Shown piece after piece: positions 15,053-24,200 of a DNA stretch of 30,929 nt. The first letter of the stretch is position 1, and every line of letters starts with the position of its first letter. Both the position numbers and the translations under genes were made by a program. This DNA is from CAKSKB01 sp034186235 (GTDB lineage: Bacteria > Bacillota > Clostridia > HGM11514): assembly GCA_034186235.1 (NCBI GenBank), contig JAXGBA010000142.1:1-30929 (forward strand), written 5' to 3'. The notes under the pieces are model-generated. The model did not search any database. It saw only the letters and a program-made list of their open reading frames with translations, and had not been told where the DNA came from.

Positions 15053-15757
15053 TTGGATATAAAATACAAAAGAATATTGCTGAAGCTGAGCGGCGAAGCG
15101 CTTGCCGGCAAAAACAAGTTCGGGCTGGACTTTGATATGCTGCACACCATTGCGGTAGAGGTTAAAAAGACGGTTGAGCTTGGAGTAAGCGTCGGCATAG
15201 TCGTAGGCGGAGGGAACTTCTGGCGCGGAAGAAGCGGAGAAAATATGGATAGAACAAGGGCAGATCATATGGGCATGCTCGCAACCGTTATCAACGCTCT
15301 TGCGATTGCCGACTCACTTGAAGCGGTCGATGTTCCGGTGAGGGTTCAGACCGGTATTGAGATGAATAAGATTGCCGAACCTTACATAAGGGGCAAGGCT
15401 ATCCGCCACCTTGAAAAAGGCAGAGTTGTGGTTTTTGCCTGCGGTACGGGCAACCCTTACTTTACAACAGATACCGGTGCGGCGCTCCGTGCGGTGGAAA
15501 TTGACGCCGATGTTATCTTGCTCGCAAAGAATGTTGACGGCGTGTATGATTCCGACCCCAACCTCAACCCGAACGCCGTTAAGTATGACGAAATCAGCTT
15601 TACGGATGTTCTGAGCAAAGATCTGGGCGTTATAGATTCAACAGCGGCATCGCTTTGCCGCGATAACAACCTTCCGATTCTGGTATTCGGGCTGGATCAG
15701 CCGGAAAATATCGTTAAGGTTGTAAAAGGCGAAAAAATCGGTACAATTATTAAATAA
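15053..15757 (+). CDS. pyrH: UMP kinase
   Basis: This 234-residue protein phosphorylates UMP to UDP in pyrimidine nucleotide synthesis. It belongs to the bacterial amino-acid-kinase fold: KRILLKLSGEAL (6-17), IVVGGGNFWRGR (49-60), RADHMGMLATVINALA (69-84), CGTGNPYFTTDTGAALRA (128-145) and LAKNVDGVYDSDP (156-168). Start is TTG with CAGGGA upstream; no ATG or GTG fits better. It begins the housekeeping operon and is followed by frr after 15 bases. In Bacillus it is preceded by rpsB and tsf, which are absent here. Confidence 0.97.
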   Translation: MDIKYKRILLKLSGEALAGKNKFGLDFDMLHTIAVEVKKTVELGVSVGIVVGGGNFWRGRSGENMDRTRADHMGMLATVINALAIADSLEAVDVPVRVQTGIEMNKIAEPYIRGKAIRHLEKGRVVVFACGTGNPYFTTDTGAALRAVEIDADVILLAKNVDGVYDSDPNLNPNAVKYDEISFTDVLSKDLGVIDSTAASLCRDNNLPILVFGLDQPENIVKVVKGEKIGTIIK

Positions 15758-15772
15758 AAGGAGATCAGGATT

Positions 15773-16327
15773 ATGAAGAAAGAATATGAAGTGTATGATT
15801 CCAAAATGAATAAGACCATTTCGGCATTTGAAGGGAACCTCGATACGGTCAGAGTAGGCAGAGCAAGTGCGGCAGTGCTTAATAAAGTTACGGTGGATTA
15901 TTATGGAGTTGCAACCCCGATTTCTCAGGTCGGCAGCATTTCAACCCCCGACCCCAAAACGCTTGTAATCCAGCCGTGGGACGCATCGGTACTTAAAGAT
16001 ATTGAAAAAGCAATTCTCAAATCCGATGTCGGAATTACGCCGAATAACGACGGCAAAATCATTCGTCTTTCGTTCCCGCCGCTTACGGAGGAACGCAGAA
16101 AAGAACTCGTTAAGCTCGTGCATAAATATGCGGAGGAAGCAAAAATTGCAATACGCTCTATAAGACGCGACGCAATGGAGGACTTTAAGGTTAAAAAGAA
16201 GAACAGCGAAATCACCGAGGACGATCTTAAAGGAGTGGAAAAGGATATTCAGACAATGACCGATGATTTCATTAAGGAAATCGACTCAATCTCCAAGGAT
16301 AAGGAAAAGGAAGTTCTCGAAGTATAA
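15773..16327 (+). CDS. frr: Ribosome recycling factor
   Basis: This 184-residue protein splits post-termination ribosomes together with EF-G. Family blocks seen: RVGRASAAVLNKVTVDYYG (about 27-45), PISQVGSISTPDPKTLVIQPWD (49-70), ITPNNDGKIIRLSFPPLTEERRKELVK (91-117) and the helical C-terminus with DDLKGVEKDIQTMTDDFI. Length is exactly usual. AAGGAGATC precedes the ATG. A GC-rich hairpin lies just after its stop. Confidence 0.98.
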   Translation: MKKEYEVYDSKMNKTISAFEGNLDTVRVGRASAAVLNKVTVDYYGVATPISQVGSISTPDPKTLVIQPWDASVLKDIEKAILKSDVGITPNNDGKIIRLSFPPLTEERRKELVKLVHKYAEEAKIAIRSIRRDAMEDFKVKKKNSEITEDDLKGVEKDIQTMTDDFIKEIDSISKDKEKEVLEV

Positions 16328-16342
16328 AAATAAACTATATCG

Positions 16343-16369
16343 GCGTGCGGTTCGGGAAAAGCCGCACGC
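16343..16369 (+). other. GC-rich hairpin between frr and uppS
   Basis: GCGTGCGG and CCGCACGC pair perfectly (8 bp, 11-base loop) 15 bases after the frr stop. Only TGATTTTC follows, so it is not a full intrinsic terminator. It may cause partial termination or stabilise or process the transcript between frr and uppS. The GTG that would extend uppS upstream lies in its left arm. Confidence 0.55.
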
Positions 16370-16392
16370 TGATTTTCAAGGATTTGATTATA

Positions 16393-17151
16393 TTGTTTTT
16401 TTTCAAAAAGAGAAAACCCAAAATAAAAACGGATTCCAGTCGCATAATCCCTAAACATATAGGGATTATCATGGACGGCAACGGAAGATGGGCGAAACGC
16501 AGGGGGCTTCCGAAATCCGCAGGGCATAAAGCCGGGGCGGATGTTTTGAAGAGAATAGCGGAATACTGCGATGACCTCGGCGTTGAAGCAATCACGGCAT
16601 ATGCATTTTCCACGGAAAACTGGTCCAGACCTCAAAAAGAGGTAGACTATCTAATGAATCTGATGTACAGTTATCTTAAAGACGCACCAAACCTCCTCGC
16701 AGGTAAGAAGGCAAAAATAAAGGTTGTGGGGAATACAGCCGGGCTTTCGCAGAAAATCCGCAATGAGATTGTAAAGACCGAGGCAATGACGAAAAACAAT
16801 ACCGGGCTTTGGCTTAATCTTGCTGTAAACTACGGCGGCAGAGAAGAAATCACCCATGCAGCAAAGATTCTTGCGGAAAAGGCAAAACAGGGAGAAATAA
16901 ATCCTGAGGATATTACAGAAAATACATTGTCGGAGCTTATGTATACCAATTTTGTGCCCGACCCGGATGTGATAATACGCCCCAGCGGAGAACTCAGGCT
17001 GAGCAATTTCATGCTGTGGCAGGCGGCATATTCGGAATTTTGGTTTTCAGATGTCTGCTGGCCCGATTTTTCCGAAAGAGATATTGACAGAATGATTGAC
17101 GATTTTAACAAGCGTGACAGACGCTTCGGCGGAAGAAAGGATGAGGAATAA
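16393..17151 (+). CDS. uppS: Undecaprenyl diphosphate synthase (isoprenyl transferase)
   Basis: This ~252-residue cis-prenyltransferase condenses isopentenyl diphosphate onto farnesyl diphosphate to make the C55 carrier for peptidoglycan and wall polymers. Seen: HIGIIMDGNGRWAKRRGLP at about 22-40 with catalytic D28, AFSTENWSRP, VNYGGREEI, and RPSGELRLSNFMLWQ near the C-terminus. The start is uncertain. TTG at 16393 gives MFFFKKRKPK and has AAGGA ten bases upstream. A GTG at 16345 would add 16 residues but lies in a hairpin and lacks a good ribosome site. Its stop abuts the cdsA ATG with no gap. Confidence 0.95.
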   Translation: MFFFKKRKPKIKTDSSRIIPKHIGIIMDGNGRWAKRRGLPKSAGHKAGADVLKRIAEYCDDLGVEAITAYAFSTENWSRPQKEVDYLMNLMYSYLKDAPNLLAGKKAKIKVVGNTAGLSQKIRNEIVKTEAMTKNNTGLWLNLAVNYGGREEITHAAKILAEKAKQGEINPEDITENTLSELMYTNFVPDPDVIIRPSGELRLSNFMLWQAAYSEFWFSDVCWPDFSERDIDRMIDDFNKRDRRFGGRKDEE

Positions 17152-17958
17152 ATGGCTGCAAGGCTTATTTCGGCGGCGGTAGGGATAGCCGTTTTGTTTG
17201 CGGTGGTGCTTTCGGGCAGCATGGAAGTGCTCACAATTGCAATTCTTATATGTGCTCTTCTTGGAATGTATGAGCTTTTTCATGCGTTCGGTTTTATAAA
17301 GCGTCCGCTCATGGTCGTCGGCGGAGTGATTATCACGGCTGCGCTTGTGCTCGAGGCGTATATTCCCGAAAAGTTCATATTATGTGCCTGCTTTGTATAT
17401 GTTTTATTATTGGCGGTTCAGTTGCTTTCGGCACATAAGGAATTTAAGTTTTCGCAGATGGCAACTGCGGTTTTCTGCGCAATATATATTCCGCTCTCAC
17501 TAATGACGATTTTAAAAGTGCGTGCGGAGGAATACGGTTTCTGGCTCATGTGGATTGCCCTCGGCGGCGCATGGATTACCGATAGCTTTGCATATTTTTC
17601 GGGAAGGCTTTTCGGCAAGCATAAGCTTTGCCCTCTCATCAGCCCGAAAAAGACGGTTGAGGGCTCGGTCGGAGGCTCGCTTTTCACAGTTATCGGCGGA
17701 ATTGTTTACGGAATTATCCTTCATAACGCAAAAGGAATCCCCATTAACTTTGCGGCGCTCGCAGCTATCAGCCTTATTTGCGCAGGTGTGTCGCAAATCG
17801 GCGATTTAACGGCATCTGTTATAAAGCGCGAACATGGGATTAAAGATTACGGCAAAATCATGCCGGGGCACGGCGGCTTTATGGACCGCTTCGACAGTAC
17901 CCTTTTTGTTGCGCCGGCGGTTTATATATTCAATATGATTTTTACTATTTTTGGGTGA
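17152..17958 (+). CDS. cdsA: Phosphatidate cytidylyltransferase (CDP-diglyceride synthase)
   Basis: This 268-residue membrane enzyme makes CDP-diacylglycerol from phosphatidic acid and CTP, the branch point to bacterial phospholipids. It has about seven to eight hydrophobic helices and the complete family signature near residues 222-251: S-x-x-K-R-x4-K-D-Y-G followed by PGHGGFMDRFD. ITDSFAYFSGRLFGKHKL (about 141-158) is another conserved block. It begins immediately after the uppS stop, and dxr follows after six bases. Confidence 0.97.
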   Translation: MAARLISAAVGIAVLFAVVLSGSMEVLTIAILICALLGMYELFHAFGFIKRPLMVVGGVIITAALVLEAYIPEKFILCACFVYVLLLAVQLLSAHKEFKFSQMATAVFCAIYIPLSLMTILKVRAEEYGFWLMWIALGGAWITDSFAYFSGRLFGKHKLCPLISPKKTVEGSVGGSLFTVIGGIVYGIILHNAKGIPINFAALAAISLICAGVSQIGDLTASVIKREHGIKDYGKIMPGHGGFMDRFDSTLFVAPAVYIFNMIFTIFG

Positions 17959-17964
17959 TAAGAT

Positions 17965-19101
17965 ATGACAAAATCAATTTCGATATTAGGCTCTACAGGC
18001 TCAATCGGAACACAAACGCTTAAAGTTGTCGATAACCTCGGCGGGATTTCCGTGCACGGTATGTCGGCGAATACAAATATCAGGCTTCTGGAGGAACAGG
18101 CGAGAAAATACTCCCCTGCCCTGTGCGTAATTTATGACGAAGACCTGTATCTTGACCTGAAAACACGGCTGTCCGACACATCGGTACGTGTTTCCTGCGG
18201 CATGGACGGACTTTTGGAGCTAGCGTCCGACGATTCTGATACGGTAATGGCGGCAATGGTCGGAAGTATCGGTCTGCGCCCGACTCTCGAGGCAATAAAA
18301 ATGGGCAAAAAAATTGCTCTTGCCAATAAGGAAACACTTGTAACCGCAGGGCATATCGTTATGAGCGAAGCAAAGCGCTGCGGAGCCGAAATTCTGCCGG
18401 TTGACAGCGAGCACTCGGCGATATTTCAATGTCTTAAGGGCGAAAAGGAATTTAAAAAGATTCTTCTCACAGCGTCCGGAGGTCCGTTTTTCGGCAAAAA
18501 ATATAAAGAGCTCAAAAATATCACAGCGGAGGAGGCTCTGCGCCACCCCAACTGGAATATGGGTGGAAAAATAACCATCGATTCTGCCACACTTATGAAT
18601 AAAGGGCTTGAAGTGATTGAAGCAAAATGGCTTTTTTCGGCCGATGTATCACAAATTGAAATTGTCGTTCAGCGAGAAAGCATCATTCATTCTATGGTCG
18701 AGTTTGCCGACGGCGCCGTTATCGCGCAGCTCGGAACACCCGATATGGCAATCCCGATTCAGCTTGCGCTTACATACCCTAAGCGCCTTCCGTCCCCAGC
18801 AAAACCGATTGATTTCAGCAATTTAAAATCAATTTCATTTGCAAAACCGGACGAAAAAACATTTAAGTGTCTGTCGCTTGCGCTTTCTGCGGCAAAGTCC
18901 GGCGGAAGCCTTCCTGCGGTAATGAATGCGGCAAATGAAGAAATGGTGTATAAATTTTTGCACGGCGAGGTAAAATTTACAGATATAGCGGACGTTACGG
19001 AGCGCACCATGTCGGCTCACGAAAATATCCAAAACCCGTCGCTTGACGAGATTTTCGAGTGCGACGCATGGGCAAGAAATTTTGTAAAAGAGGTAATCTG
19101 A
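17965..19101 (+). CDS. dxr: 1-deoxy-D-xylulose 5-phosphate reductoisomerase
   Basis: This 378-residue enzyme makes 2-C-methyl-D-erythritol 4-phosphate, the first committed step of the MEP isoprenoid pathway, using NADPH and a divalent metal. Seen: the nucleotide-binding loop GSTGSIGTQTL (9-19), LANKETLVTAG near 112-122, metal-binding VDSEHSAIFQCL near 143-154, TASGGPFF, HPNWNMGGKITIDSATLMNKGLE near 195-217 and GTPDMAIPIQLALTYP. Length is typical. Its stop abuts the rseP ATG. Together with ispG and uppS it links isoprenoid supply to wall-carrier synthesis in one operon. Confidence 0.98.
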   Translation: MTKSISILGSTGSIGTQTLKVVDNLGGISVHGMSANTNIRLLEEQARKYSPALCVIYDEDLYLDLKTRLSDTSVRVSCGMDGLLELASDDSDTVMAAMVGSIGLRPTLEAIKMGKKIALANKETLVTAGHIVMSEAKRCGAEILPVDSEHSAIFQCLKGEKEFKKILLTASGGPFFGKKYKELKNITAEEALRHPNWNMGGKITIDSATLMNKGLEVIEAKWLFSADVSQIEIVVQRESIIHSMVEFADGAVIAQLGTPDMAIPIQLALTYPKRLPSPAKPIDFSNLKSISFAKPDEKTFKCLSLALSAAKSGGSLPAVMNAANEEMVYKFLHGEVKFTDIADVTERTMSAHENIQNPSLDEIFECDAWARNFVKEVI

Positions 19102-20196
19102 ATGTTAACCTTAATTTCTGCAATCATTGTTTTCGGGCTTCTGATAGGTATTCATGAATTCGGTCACCTTGCGGCGGCAAAGGCGGTAGGCGTGACGGTT
19201 CATGAGTTTTCAATCGGAATGGGTCCCAAAATCTTTTCGTTTATAAAAGGCGGAACTAAGTATTCGCTGCGGCTGCTGCCTATAGGCGGATTCTGTAAAA
19301 TGGAAGGCGAGGACGAAAATTCCGATAACCCGAATGCCCTGTGCAACAAAAGCGTGTGGGCAAGGCTTCTTGTTATGGTTTCCGGAGCGCTGATGAATAT
19401 AATTCTCGGCTTTCTTATTTATGTTCTGATAAATTCATGCTATGTAAGCGATTTCAGGGTTAATACCGTCGGAAAGGTTCTCGAAAATTCCCCGGCATAC
19501 GAGTGCGGAATCAAACCGGGCGATAAAATAATTTCGATAAACGGAAGTTCCGTTCATATAACGGCGGAAGCAAACTTTGCGGTATTTATAAACGGCACGG
19601 CGGAAAACGAAATTACGGTGAAAAGAAACGGTGAAAAACTCAAATTCAATGTTTCGCCCGCTATGTATATAGAAAATTATAAAGACGAAAACGGAAAAAT
19701 CAGCGGCGGTTATTTTGCAGATGATACAACCCCCGGGGAAATCAAAAACAATTACGGACGGTATATTATAGGCTACGAATTTAAAAAAGCTTCAAAAAAT
19801 CCGTTTAATGTAATCAAAAATGCATTTTTTTCGGCGGGTTATACGGTTAAAGTGGTGCTTTATTCCCTTAAAATGCTTATAACGGGGCAGGTAGGAATGA
19901 AAGATGTTTCGGGGCCGGTCGGAATCGTCAGCCAAATCGGGCAGTCGGCTGCCGCAGGGCTTGCAAGCCTTCTTTCGTTTACCGCCCTTATCACAATAAA
20001 CCTCGGCGTTTTCAATCTGCTGCCGCTTCCGGCGCTTGACGGCGGACGGGTATTTTTCCTTATAATTGAACTTATCCGAAGAAAGCCCGTTCCGCCCGAG
20101 AAGGAAGGCATGGTTCATTTTGTGGGGCTGGCGCTTCTTATGATTCTTATTCTTGTCGTCACGGCAGGCGATATTTACAAGCTGATTAACGGATAG
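19102..20196 (+). CDS. rseP: Site-2 intramembrane metalloprotease (RseP/RasP-like)
   Basis: This 364-residue membrane protease cleaves substrates within or near the bilayer, such as anti-sigma factors and signal peptide remnants. The zinc site is H18-E19-x-x-H22 in the first helix (IHEFGH), with the third ligand in LLPLPALDGGR near 307-317. A PDZ domain (about residues 115-195: VGKVLENSPAYECGIKPGDKI) lies between the two. About four membrane helices are visible. The substrate in this organism is not evident from the neighbours. It is 14 bases before ispG. Confidence 0.95.
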   Translation: MLTLISAIIVFGLLIGIHEFGHLAAAKAVGVTVHEFSIGMGPKIFSFIKGGTKYSLRLLPIGGFCKMEGEDENSDNPNALCNKSVWARLLVMVSGALMNIILGFLIYVLINSCYVSDFRVNTVGKVLENSPAYECGIKPGDKIISINGSSVHITAEANFAVFINGTAENEITVKRNGEKLKFNVSPAMYIENYKDENGKISGGYFADDTTPGEIKNNYGRYIIGYEFKKASKNPFNVIKNAFFSAGYTVKVVLYSLKMLITGQVGMKDVSGPVGIVSQIGQSAAAGLASLLSFTALITINLGVFNLLPLPALDGGRVFFLIIELIRRKPVPPEKEGMVHFVGLALLMILILVVTAGDIYKLING

Positions 20197-20210
20197 AGGG
20201 TGTAAACATA

Positions 20211-21254
20211 ATGACAAAAAAGATAAATATCGGCGGCACCTTTGTAGGAGGAGGTGCTCCGGTTTCCATACAGTCGATGACAAATGTCAAAACCAAGGAC
20301 ATCGAAAAAACAGCGGAACAGATAAATGAACTTGCCGCAAACGGCTGCGAAATAATCCGCGTGGCGGTTCCGGATATGGAATCTGCCGTGGCAATCGATA
20401 AAATAAAAGACAGAATTTCAATTCCTCTTGTTGCGGATATACATTTTGACTATAAGCTTGCGCTCGAATGTATAAAGCGAGGAGCGGATAAAATCCGCAT
20501 AAACCCCGGGAATATCGGTTCAAAAGAGCGTGTCCGCAAAGTTGCGGAAGCCGCCGGGGAGAAAGGAATTCCAATCCGAATCGGCGTAAACGGAGGCTCG
20601 CTTGAACCGCATATACTAAAAAAATACGGCAGACCGACCCCCGAAGGCATGGTTGACTCCGCATTATATCACATAAAGCTTTTGGAGGACTGCGGTTTTT
20701 ACGATATTGCGGTTTCCCTCAAGGCTTCCGATGTAAAAACAACGGTTGAGGCTTACCGTATTATGAGCAAAAAATGCGATTATCCGCTGCATCTCGGCGT
20801 TACCGAAGCAGGTACGGTCTGGGGCGGCACAATACGCTCCGCAATGGGAATAGGCGCACTGTTGCTGGACGGCATAGGAGATACAATCCGCGTTTCTCTT
20901 ACTGCGGACCCGGTTGAGGAAATCATAGCCGCAAAAGAAATTCTCCGCTCTGCGGGGCTGAGAGATAACGGCGTTCGTGTGGTTTCATGCCCGACATGCG
21001 CAAGATGCCAAATCAACATGATACCTATAGCCGAAAAAGTCACAAAAGCTGTTGAAAAATTCAAAAAGCCGATGAAGGTTGCGGTTATGGGCTGTGCGGT
21101 GAACGGTCCCGGCGAAGCGAAGGACGCAGATATAGGCGTTGCCGGAGGAAACGGCTGCGGACTTATATTCAAAAAAGGCGAGATTCTGCGGCGAGTACCT
21201 GAGGACAGGATTTTTGCCGAACTGATGCTTGAAATCGAAAAAATGCAGGAGTAA
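20211..21254 (+). CDS. ispG: 4-hydroxy-3-methylbut-2-enyl diphosphate synthase
   Basis: This 347-residue iron-sulfur enzyme carries out the reductive ring opening of MEcPP in the MEP pathway. Seen: the opening block VSIQSMTNVKTKDIEKT, VADIHFDYKLAL, DKIRINPGNIG, LHLGVTEAG, and the cluster ligands in SCPTCARC (cysteines near 261 and 264) and GCAVNGPGEA (Cys near 296, Glu near 303). The compact single-barrel form without a plant-type insert is typical of bacteria. AGAGGGTG precedes the ATG. In Bacillus this position holds proS; ispG here is the clostridial arrangement. Confidence 0.97.
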   Translation: MTKKINIGGTFVGGGAPVSIQSMTNVKTKDIEKTAEQINELAANGCEIIRVAVPDMESAVAIDKIKDRISIPLVADIHFDYKLALECIKRGADKIRINPGNIGSKERVRKVAEAAGEKGIPIRIGVNGGSLEPHILKKYGRPTPEGMVDSALYHIKLLEDCGFYDIAVSLKASDVKTTVEAYRIMSKKCDYPLHLGVTEAGTVWGGTIRSAMGIGALLLDGIGDTIRVSLTADPVEEIIAAKEILRSAGLRDNGVRVVSCPTCARCQINMIPIAEKVTKAVEKFKKPMKVAVMGCAVNGPGEAKDADIGVAGGNGCGLIFKKGEILRRVPEDRIFAELMLEIEKMQE

Positions 21255-21260
21255 TACATA

Positions 21261-24200
21261 ATGAGAAATTTTTTAAAGCTTTTGCCCGGAATAGGCTTTC
21301 CGCCGGCTCTTGCAGAAGCCGAAATCAAACCCGAAAGCGAAATTGACCTTAATAAAAGAACGGTTCATATAATAATCGAAAGCGATGTTCTGACGGATTC
21401 CGATTTGGCAGATTTCTGCGAAAATGCTAAGAATGCGCTTGCGGCAAATGAATTTATTGTTGAAATAAGGAAGTCATTTCATAAAAATATGCAGTCGGAA
21501 CAGGCAAAACTTGTTGAAGAGGCAATGAAGAACATTCCGGATGAATCAAAACCGAAGCCCGGCGATATAGTGTACGGAAACGGCATGAGGGGTGAACCGA
21601 CACCGCTTATCGAACTCGGAAACGAATATGGACGGTATATTGTCGAAGGCGATATTTTCAAAGTAGATGAACACGAAACCAAACGCGGATGGATTATATA
21701 CACAATCAGCATAACGGATCTTACATATTCCATAAACCTGAAGCTTATATTGTCAAAAGACGATAAGACCCCGAAACTCGCCGCAGCAATAAAAAAAGGT
21801 AACCGTATAAGAGTCAGGGGAAATCTTGAAGAGGATAGGTATTCTCACGAAGCGGTTATCCGTATCGAGTCCGTAATGCTGTGCGAAAAGCAGGTGCGAA
21901 AGGACGAATGTGAGGAAAAGCGAGTTGAGCTGCACTGCCATACCAAAATGAGTGCGCTTGACGGCTTTGCCGATGTAGGAGATGTAATAAAGCTTGCCGC
22001 ATCATGGGGGCATAAGGCGATAGCTATAACCGACCACGGCGTGGTTCATGCCTTCCCGGACGCATATAAAACCGCAAAAAAATGCGGAATTAAAGTAATT
22101 CTGGGATGCGAGGGCTATATTGCAAACGATGAAGATATAAAAATAGTTAAAGGAGTTACCAATTCTTCTCTTGAAGACAAATTTGTGGTTTTTGACCTTG
22201 AAACGACCGGTCTCAGCGCAGAACGAGATGAGATTATAGAAATCGGTGCGGTAAAGGTAGAGAATGGCAAAATAACAGACCGTTTTTCCGAATTTGTTAA
22301 TCCGCATATGCCAATTCCGGAAAAAATACAGAAACTCACCGGCATAAACGACGGAATGGTTGCCGATGCCGAAGGGATAGATGTTTTGCTGCCGAAATTT
22401 CTTGAATTTTCCGGCAACTGTGTTTTTGTTGCGCACAATGCGGACTTTGATATGTCGTTTGTCAAAGCAAAATGCAAGCGCCTCGGAATTGAACGAAGTT
22501 TTGTTTCGCTTGACACCCTGGAACTTTCAAGGGCGATGTTCCCGGAACTTTCAAAGCATAAACTCGATACGGTTGCAAAGCACCTCGGCGTCAGCTTGGA
22601 GAACCACCACCGCGCCTGTGATGACGCAGGCGCAACAGCGGAAATAATGGTAAAATGCCTTGATATTCTGAAAAAGGAAAAAGGAGTTGCAAAGGTAAAC
22701 GAAATAAATCCGAAGTTTGCCGGAAGCACCGACTACAAAAAGCTTAAAACGCACCATATAGTTCTGCTTGTTAAAAATCTCACCGGGCTTCGCAATCTTT
22801 ATGAACTTGTTTCGGAATCTCAGGTTAATTATTACTTCAAGCGCCCGAGAATGCTTAAAAGCATGATAAGGCGGCTTCGTAAAGGTCTGATTTTAGGAAC
22901 GGCCTGCAATGCCGGCGAACTTTATGAAGCAATTCAAAACGGCAGACCTCAGGAGGAAATCGATGAGATTGCCCAGTTCTACGATTATTTTGAAATTCAG
23001 CCTCTCGGAAATAATGAATTTCTGGTTCGCGATGGAATTTTGCCCGACCGCAGTACGCTTATTGATATAAACAAAAAAATCATAGCTCTCGGCGAGAGGT
23101 TCGGGAAACCCGTAGTTGCAACCGGAGATGTTCATTTTTTAAATAAGGAGGACTCGGTTTACAGAGAAGTTCTCATGACGGTTCAGGGATTTTCGGATGC
23201 CGATTCCCAGGCTCCGCTGTACCTTCATTCCACACAGGAAATGCTTGATGAGTTTTCATATCTTGACCCCGAAACGGCTCATAAGATTGTTATTGAAAAC
23301 CCGAATCTGATTGCGGAATCCGTTGAATCCGTAAGACCTGTTCCCGAAGGACAGTTTCCGCCGGTTATGGAGGGCGCACCCGAAGAACTTGAGCAGCGCT
23401 GCTATGAAAAAGCTAAAAGAATATACGGCGACCCGCTTCCCGAAATCGTTCAAAAAAGACTGGAGCGAGAGCTTGAACCTATAAAAAAACACGGCTTTGC
23501 GGTTATGTATATGATAGCCCAAAGACTTGTTGCGAAATCCAATTCAGACGGATACCTGGTTGGCTCGAGAGGTTCGGTCGGCTCATCGCTCGTTGCGTTC
23601 ATGGCAGGAATAACCGAAGTAAATGCGCTTATTCCGCATTATGTCTGCCCAAAGTGTAAGCATAGCATATGGGTTGACGACGGGTCTTACAGTTCGGGCT
23701 GCGATATGCCAAATAAAGCCTGCCCGAAATGCGGAACGGAAATGAATAAGGATGGTCACGAAATTCCGTTTGAAACATTTCTCGGATTCAATGCCGATAA
23801 ACAGCCGGATATTGACCTTAACTTTTCCGGTGATTATCAGCCTACGGCACATAAATATATTGAAGAACTTTTCGGTGAAGGGTTCGTTTTCAGGGCTGGA
23901 ACAATCGGCGTTATTGCCGAAAAAACCGCATTCGGATATGTAAAAAAATATATGGATATTACTAAAAAACAGCTCAGTTCTGCCGAGGTTGACCGCCTCG
24001 TGTGCGGATGTACGGATGTTAAAAGAACAACCGGTCAGCACCCCGGGGGAATTATAGTTGTGCCGAGGGATAACTCCATTTATAATTTCTGCCCCATACA
24101 GCACCCGGCAGACGACAGAACATCGGATATTATAACCACACATTTTGATTATCATAAGATTGACGAAAACCTTTTGAAACTCGATATTCTCGGGCACGAT

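Noticed and set aside
16345..16392. Upstream GTG start for uppS
   Set aside because: The GTG is inside a hairpin arm with no ribosome site at a proper distance, and the added residues do not match the usual UppS beginning, whereas MFFFKKRKPK from the TTG at 16393 does.
22115..22729. Long open frame antisense to polC (about 200 codons)
   Set aside because: It lies wholly within the proofreading exonuclease coding region, its translation is low-complexity Ser/Phe-rich, and it resembles no family. It is a shadow of codon bias on the other strand, as are similar frames at 23583-24197 and 13612-14244.
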